From Lineus longissimus (Eukaryota > Nemertea > Pilidiophora > Heteronemertea > Lineidae): a stretch of 64,000 nucleotides of DNA. Location: the NCBI RefSeq assembly GCF_910592395.1, contig NC_088310.1, forward strand, positions 18,729,501 to 18,793,500, in the 5' to 3' direction. Under the pieces are notes generated by a model. That model did not search any database. It saw nothing but the letters and a program-made list of their open reading frames with translations, and had not been told where the DNA came from. Shown piece by piece: positions 1 through 12,453 of the stretch; positions within the stretch are counted from its first letter, which is position 1, and every line of letters begins with the position of its first letter. The translations under genes and the position numbers were made by a program.

Positions 1-729
1 CAAGCTACCATCAAAAGCAAGGCATTGGTCGTGGTGAACATGAAAAATAACTATTGCAAACTGAATTGCTCCAAAGACCTTTCATCGAAACATCTTGACC
101 CGTTGACTTCTTTTCGTCCAGTCGTTTTACTGATGAAAGAATAAACACTTGCATTGGATTCTTGTTTTTACAAAGCACTCGTTTACCCCGTATCAAACTC
201 GAGAAATGAATTACTACAAAGCCCCACGGTGCAACAAAACATCAAGATAGCATTTAATTTCGGCAAGTTTTCCCCGGAGTTGTAAGACCTGGCGCCAATG
301 CTCCAATCATCGGGACCATTAAGTTTGCACATAGCATTTAACGTAACCAAATGCTAGGTGGTATAGCTGATATCCACTTGAAAATGTTTGGAATATTTCC
401 GATATAACTCATCGATATGACGCAGCGAAGAATTCAAGGTAACGGCATTGATAGAACCAATAAAACTTTGTAACGTTCAGGGTTAGACCAGGCCTATAAA
501 GTTACCAGTAGGCCTACTTAAAGCCACACCAAGAATTTGCCAACCTGCATCTGAAGCTGAGTTATAGGTACAGAAAGGTTAGGGTCTCTCAAGGCCGCCG
601 CAAGCTTTTCTTTTGTCCGCAAAATCTTAAAGATTCGACCTTAGTAAACCATTCCCAAGGCTACTCTTGCTCTTCTGAGGCTGAAAAACCTACTAGAGCC
701 TCCTCCGCCTTCTTCTTCTTGTTCCACAG

Positions 730-909
730 TTTGTATTCCAAAAGCAGCTTGAATTGGTTTTGTTTCAGATTAACACTAATAGGATGGCAATGCAAGTTAA
801 CAGTGCGATTTTAAAGCGGTTTTGGACAATTGCTATCGCTCATATCTCATTCGCAGTTTCGTTTACGACACAAGTCTATTTTCTAAAAGGTTACATTTTT
901 ATTTCTCAG
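730..909 (+). CDS. candidate internal exon, 60 codons, unknown product
   Basis: A pyrimidine-rich tract ending in TTGTTCCACAG just before 730 is a good splice acceptor. The frame that starts there is open for exactly 60 codons, up to CAG followed by GTAGAG, a weak donor. The frame runs only three more codons before TAA. The peptide has a hydrophobic stretch (WTIAIAHISFAVSF, about residues 32-45) between basic residues. No family is recognised. The next candidate exon (1378) is also phase 0 and has the same AAG/CAG-GTAGAG type of donor, so the two could belong to one gene. This is inference from shape only; an open stretch of this length behind a chance acceptor is not rare. Confidence 0.2.
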
Positions 910-1377
910 GTAGAGATTTAAACATCAAAGGTTTTTAATTCTAGATTTTGTGATTCAACCTGAATCATCATTTATATCTAGGAGGGATTAGAGCTGTAAA
1001 ATCTAGAATTGCTCATTGCAGATTCAATATCTCTGCAATTGGCTTTTTATTATTTAGACCTATCCTATCTTTGAGAAAACAAATACTGCATCATTTTTTG
1101 AAACAAGCACTCGCTTTCGGAATAGGGAATAATGACTGGCCACGACCCAAAGTTGGTCACTGGCAGGCCGAATGGTATACTGATTCCGGAGTGTAAGGGA
1201 TCAGGAGACCGCAACACTGGTCACTGCGGTGTCCACGCTATCTTGGATTTGGCATGGTGGGTACGGGATTGCGTCAGTGCGGGATTGACTTTTTTCGGTG
1301 AAATCACTTCCATGACATTTTAATGTAAAATAGATAGACCTGTAGGCTATTAATGGTTTCTTCTTTCTATATTTTAG

Positions 1378-1581
1378 AAAAGTCACTACCATCATCGCCC
1401 AGCATCATTTGTTACAAGAAAAATGTCGTGTCTTTGTTCAAGACATGATAGGATGGTTTCGCCCCCGGAGGTGAACAACATCCGACCGACCATTAAACAT
1501 GTTAAGAAGGTAGAGTTGATGCGGGGCGGGTTCGCTCACCCCTGGGGGAATTGTGTCGGTGACCGTCCTCGTACTGATGAC
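1378..1581 (+). CDS. candidate exon, up to 68 codons to a stop, unknown product
   Basis: The acceptor is TTCTTTCTATATTTTAG. The following frame is open for 68 codons and ends at TGA 1582-1584, so this could be a terminal coding exon. A donor-like AAG-GTAGAG lies in frame after 1509, which would make a 44-codon internal exon instead. The peptide starts KSHYHHRPASFVTRKMS and is basic, with cysteines near residues 18 and 20. It contains no recognised domain. The same phase and the proximity to the 730-909 segment are the only extra support. Confidence 0.2.
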
Positions 1582-1584
1582 TGA

Positions 1585-4500
1585 CACCATACCTGGTGAC
1601 TCAGCGTTAATTCTTTACATCCATCAATGGCAAAATCTGTTCTTATCCTCAAAAGTGACTCATCCAGGTTTGGTTTTATTTATTTTCAAAGATTAATAAT
1701 GAATTAGTAAGTGGAACCCCAAAATTAATCAGGGGTTTTAAATGGGTTATGCGGTGTGTAGACTTAGATGCTTTGGTGTAGCGCTTGGCTTGCGGGCTTT
1801 AACCGTAAGATTCGGCCCAAGTTGATTTTAATGGCTCAATGTGTCTCCTCTCTAATCACTATAATTCTTTGTTGGATAATTAATGGAGAAGAGAAAAGGT
1901 TGAATAATCAGCGAAGATTGATTGGTTTTTCTCTCGGTAAGAGAGCAATTATGATTTCTTTGAAGATACAGTATTGCATGGCGTGTAACGGGTTCACACC
2001 GGATTCGGCGCAATCTCACTTGTCACAAATGTGATTTTCTTCGTATACTAAGAATCTTTCGAAATTTCTTACTGTGCTTTTTCTTTACTAATGCCGTAGA
2101 GCAATTCTGCCTTCCGCATCTGAATGAAACATCTTTATGTCCCAATATACTAGTACTTAGCATACAAGGAATTTTTTTGATAAAGACTTAATTAATTATT
2201 GGTATAAGACATGTATATTATAAGAAACAACTAAGCCCCGATGTGATTATATTATACTAAACATGACTTCCAAAATACTTACTTTGCAAGAAATATCGCT
2301 AAATTAATCATTTCTTTCTAAAAACCCGGTAAGATACTTACAATGTATAAAGTTAATGGTATTGTTTATTGTTTAGAATATTTTAATAGCTTTAATTCAT
2401 TTTGAAATATCGTTGCTATTGAAACAACATAAAATTCGATCAAAATGATAAGCTGAGTGTTTCAAACATTCAGTACCACTCAATAAGCACGAACAGCGGC
2501 TTGTACATTACATTCATAGTGCTATCAATAATATTCACTTAATATTTGATTGATGGTCATGGATGGTACAGCCACAAAAGTGCATTTCAACCAAGTGTAT
2601 CTTGACAATATGTATACTAGATACTAGAAGCTGTACATCAATGCGTGGTGAAACTGATCAACTTAACGTGAATTGACTTAGAATAAGTTCCAGTGAAAGT
2701 TGAGCGGAATTTCCAGTGCATTTTGGTGAAATGTAAGCATTGTTGTACATACATGTATTTTTGACTTAAACTTCGGGTGGGATGGACCTTGGCGCTAATG
2801 ATCATTACTTCTCCACGGTGTGTAAGCTTAACCTTGCCTTCAACCTTTAATGGCCTTACCATTCATGCCTCGTCATTATTGTCTTCGTAGGGAGTTCAAA
2901 CATACACCACTTCATAAACACACAAACGCATAAACCAGTTTATGCTACGTATCATTTGAAAACATCCATATCATTTTATTCCCAAGTGATTCTAACTATA
3001 GTTTTACGTTGATTCACGGGAGAAACTGAGATTTTTGGTGATTTCACACAGAAATTGCGGCAGTACGTTGGAACAAATTATTATCAAATATTATTTCATC
3101 TGTATTTTCATAGCCCGAAGTTTCTAGAAGTTCTTTCTTTGCCAGAATCGGACAAAACACTAAGCGATTTAAAGCTAATTTTTCACAGCCATTTTAGACC
3201 TTTTTGCCTGCAATCACCACTTTCTAGTGAAATAGACTATAAGGTTTTTTTTCAAGTGTCCAACAACTGATTTTCCTCTCCAAAATGAAACTCCTTGCTC
3301 CGAAAACGTTTGATAAGGCCGGGAAAAAAACTAAATCTGTTTCTTGTAGTGCGAGTCAAGAGGTTGTCTTTTTCTTGTCTTACGCTGAAGCATTTGACGA
3401 AGAAACATGACATCACCTTCACGCGAGATCACGGTAAGCAATCAGATAACGTCTGCGTCAATCAAACACTGCCAAAAGAAGATTAATGGAAAATAAACAC
3501 AATCAACGCTTACAAGCAATGATTCATTGAAATAAATTAAAAAATATTCTTCTCTTAAACGTAGCTTTATCTGGCTTGAGTGGAAGGAATCCTTGAGCAG
3601 CGGAAGGGTGACTGATTAAATCTTGACAACCGGATTCGCGGAGAGGGAAAGATGCGAATTTATTGCGCCAAAATAAACCGATTGGTTCGTCGCGGGGCGA
3701 GTGAGGGTGATTGTTTATTTTGTGCTTACTGTCAAGTCATCTTAATTAATTCCTTTGGATTGGTGATGTTGAGGAATCAAGTCTTTGGTGAGTCAGGTAA
3801 AGGTCGGACAACCCCTGGTGCAGGCAGGCTCAGGGAAAGAAACCAAATGAAAACAACGTTCCATCAATGTCTTCGGACCATGGGAGCGGTCATTACCAAG
3901 GGAATAATAACAAGGCTGACCACCGCCTGTCAACGTGTCCGGAATATGCGATGACCGCTACATCCGATAAAAAATGCGGTGTCAATGCATTTCCGATGAC
4001 ATACCGATAAGATTGATCAGTTGTGGGCTAGCCGATTTAAGGGGTCTTAGTCGGATGAATAACCCAAGATGTGTTTTTATATAGTGGACATGCGGAGTGA
4101 CTGTTGAGATTGGTCGGTGACGCGGTTTCCGGCAGCCGTTGACGTTATGCCAGTGAATAGTCTGAGATGATCGCAAGTCAGTGTTTGAGAAGCTGAAGTT
4201 TCTATTGGTCACTTACACTGCTGAGAAAGCTTCTCTGGTAAAGAAGGGTGCGTGAGGCCGTGGTCCAAAACCGAGTTGCTGATGCTCCTTCATTTTCCCC
4301 TAAATGTCTTCTGAGATGTCTTCGAATAGAAGACAATTACTAGACGGGGGTGGGGAGGGTAGAGCGCAAAATGAGGCCTAATGCTAATTCCTGGCCTTCG
4401 ACACTTGTTTTTGTTGATAAACTCATCGAAATTTTGGTTTTGAGCTTTCAAAAACCCCTTTTGAGGTGTTTCGGCCAGCAACACCAATTATGCACTGATG

Positions 4501-4679
4501 AGTTGTTTTATCAGAGGTTTTCCGAGATATGTTGTCCAATAATGATTTTAAAAGCTTAAAAGCTTCCTATTTGTCTGAGAGCGTACGTATTCTAAGAGTG
4601 TAATACAATCCTCAGTTGCAATCTTTTGCGTCACTGAATTTCAAGCACCAACAAACACACCTGTTTTAAAGTTGATACC
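1585..4679. other. no gene seen; AT-rich non-coding stretch
   Basis: About 3.1 kb with only short scattered open frames, none with a recognisable motif or good splice context. The longest, 3652-3954 on the plus strand, looks like chance. No repeat copies shared with the rest of the window were noticed, apart from a short TTTTGAGCTTTCAAAAACC stretch near 4440 that resembles the element at 20017. Confidence 0.5.
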
Positions 4680-4821
4680 ATGAGTCGAATGGAACTACCC
4701 AACGCGATATGGGACTGCTCAGTGAGCCTCCTGCAGCGTGTTGTACGTGACCAGAGTGCTGGCCAAGCAATGACACCAACCGATTCTGACCATGACGCAA
4801 TAACCAATGAAGACAAATTAA
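4680..4821 (+). CDS. candidate first coding exon with a strong donor
   Basis: ATG (context GATACCATGA, purine at -3) opens a 47-codon frame. It ends in phase 1 at the donor A|GTGAGTAAC, which matches the metazoan consensus closely. The peptide starts MSRMELPNAIWDCSVSLLQR and turns acidic (DSDHD...NED) toward the donor, a plausible soluble protein start. The same frame is open for 15 codons upstream of the ATG, so this could also be an internal exon. No family is recognised and the partner exon was not identified. Among the coding candidates this has one of the better donor sites. Confidence 0.28.
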
Positions 4822-5130
4822 GTGAGTAACAGCCAAGCTAATGGTCCTTAACCAAATAACATTATCAGGCGAGATCGGGGAATCACCAAGCCACAAAAAG
4901 AAAATGATACATTGGCGAATAAAAAGTGGACTGAAAAGAATTATCATTGCTAGCGTGCGATCAAGTGTTTATTTTAGATTTGGTTTTCGGTCGTGGTCTG
5001 AATCGTTATGGTGTCTTCTCGAAAAAGGTATTGAAGCAAGATCATCATCAGCAACATCGTCGTCGATGTGTTTACAAATGTTTAAAAGGATCATAACACC
5101 CTCGCGGTCTTGAAATCGTTTCATGTTTCG

Positions 5131-5272
5131 GTTTAGAAGGAGGAAATGTCCCCACGGAAAAGTGTCCGGCCCTATTGTATTCGGTCGGATTGTGGTATGT
5201 GGTCATACCGTCTATAGCTTAGAGATTAAAGCGCATGATAGAATACTATGTTCCCCGGACACTCTACATCCA
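5131..5272 (+). mobile_element. miniature inverted-repeat element, family A, left portion
   Basis: Shares its left terminal repeat (AAATGTCCCCACGG, then AAAGTGTCCGGCCCTATTGT) and centre with the fuller copy at 16368-16580. The right terminal repeat is not recognisable. The centre contains TAGCTTAGAGATTAAAGC, which resembles a tRNA D-arm (Pol III A-box); the corresponding part of the 16.4-kb copy shows the same. It has no coding capacity and was probably moved by a transposase from elsewhere. Confidence 0.6.
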
Positions 5273-5670
5273 AGACATTTCGAACTTCTGCAGCGGGCCA
5301 TATCTCTTAAGCAACTGCTTTTGTAAAGATGAGAAAACCTGTGAAAATGAATTTGTGACAACCAGAAACAGCTGCCAAGATCGATTACAGCTTTTATTGA
5401 ATTAGTATCCGATGTGGTCTCGCAAAAAGGGCTGTGAGTTAGAAGTACATGTACAAGTATCTTAACACGGTAAGCGTTCTATCTCAGCATTCCGCGAGTT
5501 TCCGCCAACTGACTCACTAGCAGACGATAATGAGAGAAGGTTAATTAGTACTGGCTTGTTTACCAACAAGAGCATATCTATACAGATAGCTGCCTATCAT
5601 AACTTCATCCAGGCGGTTTCAAGTCAAAGTCACGGGTTCACCTTGGAGCAACGAATGATCTCTGATCTTG

Positions 5671-5746
5671 GCCGACATAGTTGGCTATCGGCCACTTGGG
5701 CAGTCTCGTAATATGGAGGTCGTGAGTTCGATCCTCACACAGAGCA
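5671..5746 (+). pseudogene. tRNA-Met-like pseudogene or SINE head
   Basis: The 3' half matches elongator tRNA-Met: CAGTCTCGTAAT in the anticodon arm (CGT where CAT is expected), GGAGGTC, then a perfect T-arm GTGAG-TTCGATC-CTCAC. The 5' half is degenerate and the acceptor stem does not pair, so it should not fold into a functional tRNA. It may be a retroposed tRNA copy or a SINE remnant. A second tRNA-Met copy with the opposite damage lies at 63272-63329. Confidence 0.6.
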
Positions 5747-6381
5747 TACGTTCCAAAAAGCGGTTTGTTTCCGTTCCATGATAGTTCTAGCTTTTCCCGC
5801 TAGGTTTTTGAAATCCTCGAGAACCAATTTTCTTTTCTTATTTCTTATCAATCAACAGATTGTAACATGCATCTTGATATCTGCTGCTCTTTTTGCCAAC
5901 CAGAGTATAACCTTACAGCGGTATAACTGACAGGGCGAGGCGTCAGACCATGACTCAGTCCCACACAAGGCCTCCTTCATCCGTCCTCAATCTGACCATC
6001 AACAAAAACGGCTATTACAGGTTGACATGCGAAAAATGTCCTTTCGTTTTTTCGCGGAGACAATGTTTTCATATCCGTGGTAACCTAAAACCAACATGGT
6101 CTTCATGAATCACCCGCACTTAGGAACAGATTAGATGGAGGGTTTTTTCTCAGCCATGACTAACCCGAGTTGAGGTCGAGGTAAATGCTTGTAATTAGTT
6201 AGGACTTCGGAAGCTGCTAATTTAGATTTCGGAAATGGGAGTAATAGGACACCTTATCATTGGATAGACCGACCATTTAATTCCTGAGAAAAGAGAATAT
6301 CTCACGCTTGAAACTTTCTCTGATGACTGTTATCCAAACTGCCAAAATCGTGTCGGTCAGATTTACAATATCTTTCAACAA

Positions 6382-6449
6382 TCCTCAGTAGGATAGTTGT
6401 AAGTATCCTGGTTACGCGGGAGACCCGGGTTGGATTCCCGGCCGGGGAG
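6382..6449 (+). pseudogene. tRNA-Asp pseudogene
   Basis: It begins TCCTCAGTAGGATAGTTGTA, matching the tRNA-Asp acceptor and D-arm. The 3' part has ACGCGGGAGACC, a T-arm CCGGG-TTGGATT-CCCGG, and CCGGGGA closing the acceptor with one mismatch. The anticodon stem-loop has lost about four bases: CCTGGTTACGCGGG stands where the functional gene has CCCGCCTGTCACGCGGG. The B-box also carries TTGGATTCC instead of TTCGATTCC. No T-run follows closely. This is a recent, still very recognisable pseudogene. Confidence 0.75.
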
Positions 6450-6459
6450 GTTTAACTTT

Positions 6460-8820
6460 ATACTTTTTTGGAAAAAAACGACGAAAACGACGAAACTATA
6501 CTATCAGTGCCTGAATTGCTAATGCTGGCTCATTAAAAAAAAAAAAGTTAGTACAGAATTTGAAACTATTATTGAGTATATGACACTTTTTTTCCATTAC
6601 CAATATCATTAAACTATTCGTTCAAATGGAATATGTCAGCCGACATTTCAAATCCTGTCCCTATCCCGGGTCCCCATACTCTTCTCGCAATCACCACGCA
6701 CTATATTCGCATTCAATGTCATGTGTGTGAGGTTGACACGCTCAGCTGCGGACGATGACACATGCTAATTGATAACCAAACATTGCACAAAAGATAGATA
6801 TCGCTTTAGTTGCATTAATACAGTGTGTTTATCTTTTCGTGAGGGGCATAAAAGGCTTTTTCATGTTGCATATTGTGACTTCTTCAATGGTAGCGACTGA
6901 GAGAAATGTTCTCACGCCATGGGATTCGCCCCGTGAGCGCTCGGGGCTTCTCTATCAGTATCGCCAATTTGTATAGAGTAAGCTGTTAAGATGAAACAGT
7001 AAACTTGATGACATGTCATTGATGACATTTGATGGACAGATTTCCTCAATTTTTAACGGGTTCGATAAGTACATTTTGAAAGATAAACAGTCCGATTGAG
7101 CTTAAAAGAACCATATATTCTGTATTCAAAGGATTGAGCATCTGTGATCATGCTTTATTTTACTCGTATTGAATTTGGAGAGGCGGGGTATTCTAAAAAA
7201 ACTGATGCCAGTGTACCGTGAAGCCCTTAAAAGGTAGGCTTCACGGTGTTCATAGGGTTAACGCAACTCGTTTGAAGCATGAGGATTGAGTGATGAATTT
7301 CCATTAGAGAACGCAAGGTCATATATACAAGCATTATGAAATTACTCCAGAGTGCTCAGTTAATGTTCAAAAAGCCAAGTTAACATCTTTTTGGTGTAAC
7401 GGAGTTCGGGTCGGAGGACGGTGAGTGGATCCAAAACTTGAGGGTCAAGATGGTTTCTCCTCTGACACGGTATAGGCTGCTGCCGATCACATCAATGATG
7501 GCATAATCATGGCCTGCTCATCTCGGAACATTGTGACAAACGCAATATAATCGACTCCTTTTAATATTTTATACGGCAAGATGACTAACTCAATATTTTA
7601 TGTAAACATCACAAAAGCAAAAAAGCGTTCCATTGTCTTGAAAGGTTTTATCTGAGGGAGATGTAACCCAGGGCAGCATTGCTCACTTTTAACCTGGAGG
7701 TGCATTTTTCTCAACTTTATCGCATTCTCGTTTCATCTTTGCGAGAAAGGATACAGGCTCGGTATTGGTGGTTTATAGCCACTATCTTGATCTCGTCATG
7801 GCGTTCTTCCTATCTCTCGAAGCTGACGTCTGTTTATTGAACTTTCAATATGTTTTGCAGAAAAACTGTGAGTTGGCCGACGCCCGGGCCTTCTGAATTT
7901 TTGAAGAATGTGCCCCACGATTTCTAGCTTAGATGGTTTGATTTATTTCCTAATCCCGCTATGGCATGTGCATTTGAGACCAGCCAACGTCAGACGACAT
8001 AGTATCGCCACGTCCTCGGATCACACGTTACCCAATATGTGTCGCCCATTGCCGAGTCGTCCTATCTCCCGTTAACCAAATCAGCCGTCCTGTTTCTTCT
8101 GACTTTTGGCGTTTATTCCTAAGAGGTGAGACACAAGAGCATCAATCGTGCATGTTTTATTGTATCAGATCAAAAGTGATTAACCAGATATATCAGCTTA
8201 TCCCGAATTTTTGTTTTCAGCCTCCCCTGAGTCATGTCCTTTATTTGGTTCTGTCTTCTCCCGGCAAGTTTCCCTGGGCCTCCCTATGGATACTATTATT
8301 TCCTCACCATCTGACTCCAACGACACCAAAGCAATTCAGCGCAGTTAATAAATGGCTAAACGGCTAAAAGAAATTTCAAAAAATCGCCGAATGTAAAAGA
8401 GATTTCTATTGTTATTCCCAGATGCCTCGTTGAGAAATCGGATTATGCGATGGAAAAGTAATCTATTGGAGACTGTAAGAAGAAAGGAAAAGAATTGCTT
8501 TTAACTTGCCTCGTCACTGCGAAGGTAAAGACGGGTCCATTCAGTAAGCTAGTGGATTAGATGGTCTTTATATTGGCACGTTAGATTGAGTGACTTGAGT
8601 CAGTCGTGATAGCGTTGAGAGAACAGCATATTTTGCTAGCATTTTTGGGGGAACCTCACCTTGATATTTCTTGGGCCTTACACTATGCGTTCCAAGTAAA
8701 ATAACGTAAGTTTCGTTTGTAATATCTAGTTTACTGTGGACTACGGAAGTGAGTATTTCTAATCACCAGCGGGCCACATAAGTAGGAACCAACGCACGCC
8801 GTTAAGCCCTTTAATTTTGT
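6460..8820. other. no gene seen; contains one perfect hairpin
   Basis: Non-coding. A splice-acceptor-like ATGTTTTGCAG at 7853-7862 is followed by only 11 open codons. A second acceptor-like tract at 8205-8220 precedes nothing recognisable. The only distinct structure is the hairpin at 7215-7247, listed separately. Confidence 0.45.
7215..7247. repeat. perfect 11-bp inverted repeat (hairpin)
   Basis: ACCGTGAAGCC and GGCTTCACGGT pair perfectly around the 11-base loop CTTAAAAGGTA. It is too short for a microRNA precursor and has no T-run to make it terminator-like. It could be a protein-binding dyad or the remnant of a small element. Confidence 0.7.
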
Positions 8821-8823
8821 CGC

Positions 8824-8907
8824 GTTCCGGCGAAGGATACCATAATCCGTCAGAATACAACAGGGTGGGACACTTTTTTCAGGGGGTCAATTTCTCCATC
8901 TACACTT
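8824..8907 (-). mobile_element. miniature inverted-repeat element, family A, right end only
   Basis: GGATACCATAATCCGTCAGA, then ACAACAGGGTGGGACAC and TTTTTTCAGGGGGTCAA, parallels the right arm of the copy at 16368-16580 (TACCGTAATGGGTCAG, then GGACACGTTTTCCAGGGG). Both are followed by a CT-rich ending near CTACACT. The left arm is absent or unrecognisable. Confidence 0.5.
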
Positions 8908-8909
8908 CT

Positions 8910-11560
8910 CGCTCACAACAGTTTCCCAACTGCTTCTAAACGTATTGACTTCTTATCCGTCGAGTATACAATCAGACACAATAAATGACTCGAGACATTT
9001 TGAAAGTCACTTTTTTGATAAGTTCAATTTGATTGAATGTGGCGCCCCATGAGACATTAGGACGGACGGGTTTTTGTCCATTCCCGACGGGCGCCCGCGA
9101 ACCTGGGGTAACCCGACGAGTCACGAGATAGTGCTAATCCAATGAAGAAAAGCTACGCTGACTAACTATGACGCAATCCACCGATCGACCTATAATTAGG
9201 TGCTTGACACACAATCACATGACGACAAACTCATGTTATCATCATCGCAAACCTGTCCCCAGGTCCTATACGAATGCATCACCGAATATGTAAACCATGA
9301 GTGTCATGCCTTGGGGCGAGGATGACTCTCCGTTTCTGATGACACTATTATTGAGACTGAATGAGTTTCAAAGTGATGAGTATTGAGTTTGAGTGTTGCC
9401 TCACACATTCGAGGAACGTAATAGTGCTCACATTGTTTTAGTGTCATTGATTTCAGTTTTAAGAGTTGAGCAGATTATCTTTAGCATTGTTTTTGCTTTT
9501 AAACACTAATTGGTTAAATTGATCATTGCGTATAGAAGTTAAAGGACGCGGAGTCAACTATAAGTATTCGCTTGCGCCAATACCATGATACCTTTGATGA
9601 AATAGACTAAAGCTCCTCCCTCTACAAGATGTGAATTGCGTATAGGGGCTGGAATTTCAGCCCTTTTTCGATCCCACGAGCTGACGTAAATGTGAGCTCG
9701 ATTCGTCAGCCTCAGCGGACTGCCCTTTGGTTCACGCAAAATGCCAAGACTGTCTCTGGAACGATGACCATTGGCTTCCAGGGAATTATTTTTGAAAGCG
9801 GCGAACTTCCTTCTTTCAGTAGGACATTCATTCGTACGAGTCAGTCTCAGTCAACGCAGTTGATGCTTACCATCAAGTCATACGCGAGTCTCTGAATGGA
9901 ACCTTATGGCTGGCCCTATTGTCCACATGTTCATCAGGCCGAGTCTGGTTTAGATCTGCGTCGGACTTATAAACAGGAAATGAGAAGATTCATTTTCACC
10001 GCCCGAGAGAATGTAAAAAAGTAAGCCGAAACATTGGTCGTGCGAAATGCCCGTATCTTATGAGATAACGTAAAATCACTGATTTCCAGTGTTTTCCCTA
10101 TTGCGATTGCTAAAAAAACAAGCAGATCCCATCAAATTAGGCATCGACAGATAATGAGCGATGACTGGGCAAAAGATACAAAAAGTAAAGCTTCTCAATC
10201 TATGAGTCGGCTAACGTTTGGCCGATTAAACTGCTCATCCATCCTTTGTTGTGGTTGGAGTGAGCAGACGAGAGCCCTGGAAGCAGACGACTAATGAATC
10301 ATCACAACCTTGTGTCAGGCGTTCAGGAAATCAAATCAAGAAAGCAAAGATTTGCACAAAGAGATGACCTATATTGGCCACGTTTTCTTTAAAGAGAGAC
10401 CTGTAAAACCCAGTCACTGCTGAAAACCTTTAACGAAGACTTCGACACGTAATAAATATTTTTTAACTTTAAAAAACTTTTAAATATCTTTAGCCAACAC
10501 ATATATGCATTCCTAAGAGTTTTCCGATAAGAGATTCCCAAAAATTTGTAATGGTTTTCATTTCGCTGAAAAAAACCTCCAGGGGCATGTCATGACACTA
10601 AAGTAACATCCTTAAACATTTGCGCCGAATTTCGCGGCCGAAAAAATTACATCGACCTCACGATATTCTCGTCAAGAAATTCCATCTGAGTGCCACTTGA
10701 CTGGTACAACACCCAACAGCATCTCAATACTTTACTGCTGGTTTAATGTCATTTAATTCTACCTTAAACTCAGGTAATTCTAGCTAATTAGCCCGGGTAA
10801 TATAATAGGTTTGAGTCATACCGGAGGCTATTGTTAATGATGGCAAGGAAAAATCTATTAAAATGTCACGTATGGACTTAAAAGCAAAACATTGACAGAT
10901 CACTTCCGATTTTTGAGTTTTGAGGGCTTTTTGAGATGAAAATGTCTATTGTTTGCCGTTGATGACCAGGTTTTCCGGCCGGGATGCATTGAGTTGTAGG
11001 TGATATTCACACCGGGGTCGCGCTCACAGTCGGTGTATTGTTAGTTTTGGTTTTCTTCGAGCATGACCAGAGGCTGGAGGGAATAACTCCAGAATAATAA
11101 TTCAAAACTTAGTTGCATTTACAACACGGATTCGCTAAAAAAATGTACTGAGTATCGTATGATAGGTCAGGTCAGTTAAGCCGTCGTTCGTTAAAAAAAT
11201 GGCGGGGCGCCACACGGGGAGACTCACATAACAGTACGAACGGGGTATCCCTTTAAAGCAATTTTGATATGGGGGTATATTTTTTATATACAGTGTACCC
11301 AAGGGTAAGTCTGGATAGTGTAAAGACAATATGGCCCAAATCTAACTGAACTTTCGTTTGAAGACCGCAGCGGACAAGTTTATCGGGTTGGGTTGCTATT
11401 GGTCAAGATGAGTGAATGCGTGTACTAAAGGCCACTTATGTTCAATTATTCAAGCCATCCATCATCATCTCGTGCACGAACCTTTAATCAAGCATAACTG
11501 TAACAATATTCTATCAGCTACTATTCAAATTCAGGTGTAAAAACAGGCGAAAGCCCCCCT
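8910..11560. other. no gene seen
   Basis: Non-coding, with short open frames only. The frame at 9692-9895 ends with a stretch including SFSRTFI that vaguely recalls NTF2-like domains of mRNA export factors, but the match is too short to support a call. Confidence 0.4.
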
Positions 11561-11565
11561 TGGCC

Positions 11566-11907
11566 ATGTCGGAGGGAGCGAACACAATTCAGGTCTCTCA
11601 TCCATCACTGTTAGATTGGCGCGTTCGTATTAACTGTAAATTAAATAACTCTCTTATTAGTCAGCTTGATAACAGAATATTAGTTTATGTGCGACCTCTG
11701 TCACGGAGAGTCACTTGCTCATTAGATGCTCGTTACATGTATGTTAATGGGTTGGACGTCGTGCACGGAAACTTGTCAGCCCGCGCTGGTCATCTTGTAT
11801 GGCCCTTTCTGCTGTTGGCTAGCGTCATCTATTTTCCGAATGTCAATGTTGGAATCCTTAAAGTCTCGGAAACCAATGTCGCGATTTGTGTTAGTGGTTC
11901 TAGTTAA
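11566..11907 (+). CDS. possible small gene or long chance ORF, 113 aa, unknown
   Basis: ATG in good context (TTGGCCATGTC) opens 113 codons to TAA at 11905-11907. The peptide starts MSEGANTIQVSHPSLLDW, and a hydrophobic stretch near residues 79-90 (LVWPFLLLASVIYF) could be a single membrane segment. It contains a few cysteines and no recognised motif. Codon third positions are mixed and do not argue strongly for coding. Frames this long are expected a few times by chance in a window of this size. It would be a single-exon gene if real. Confidence 0.22.
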   Translation: MSEGANTIQVSHPSLLDWRVRINCKLNNSLISQLDNRILVYVRPLSRRVTCSLDARYMYVNGLDVVHGNLSARAGHLVWPFLLLASVIYFPNVNVGILKVSETNVAICVSGSS

Positions 11908-11949
11908 TGCTAGTCTAAAGAGATAAAGACAGCAGATCACGATGAGCGG

Positions 11950-12453
11950 CTAAATGGTATAACGAGTTCGGTCCCTGATCAACAGCGCTGACGACCAGAA
12001 ATAGGACGTCGACTGCAAACTAATCGCCGGCTGGCAAATAGCCTCAGCTTGCACTTTATTCCCAGCTTTTGCTTGCAGGTGACAAAAAGCTTTAGGGAGA
12101 GATCGTCTGTGCGCATCTTGATTTTCTAGGTCGCCAGTGGCATTCGGACCCAAAAAGCGCAGTAAGTGCCGCAGTTCTTGATTGATCAAGATGTCAGCTG
12201 TGTCGTCATGTCCTGTCAGTGATTGTTTAGCCAATAATGAAGCTACATGTATGAAATGTAACGATGTCTTCTCAAAGATAGGACACGTGGATATCCACAT
12301 CATTACAACGTCATCCACCATATCACTATACCACATGTACTTTTCACTTCGATATTTGAAGAGATATCGTCCTTCACCCAAGCGACCCGGCACCACCGCC
12401 TGAGGTATGCGGTTCCTCTCCAAGAGGAAGTGATATCGTTCTTTCATCATCAA
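11950..12453 (-). other. 167-codon open frame, judged non-coding
   Basis: This is the longest open frame in the window, but it starts MMMKERYHFLLERN with no conserved motif or domain-like spacing, and it has no splice or promoter context. An ORF of this length is expected about once or twice by chance here. Confidence 0.3.

Noticed and set aside
7850-7895. Acceptor followed by KNCELADARAF, reminiscent of a C-type lectin segment
   Set aside because: The frame stops after 11 codons and no neighbouring exon continues it.
9692-9895. Frame with SFSRTFI resembling an NTF2-like domain of mRNA export factors
   Set aside because: Similarity is limited to about 10 residues and the rest does not align.
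11950-12453. 167-codon open frame, the longest in the window
   Set aside because: Length is within chance expectation for 64 kb, with no motif, splice or promoter support.
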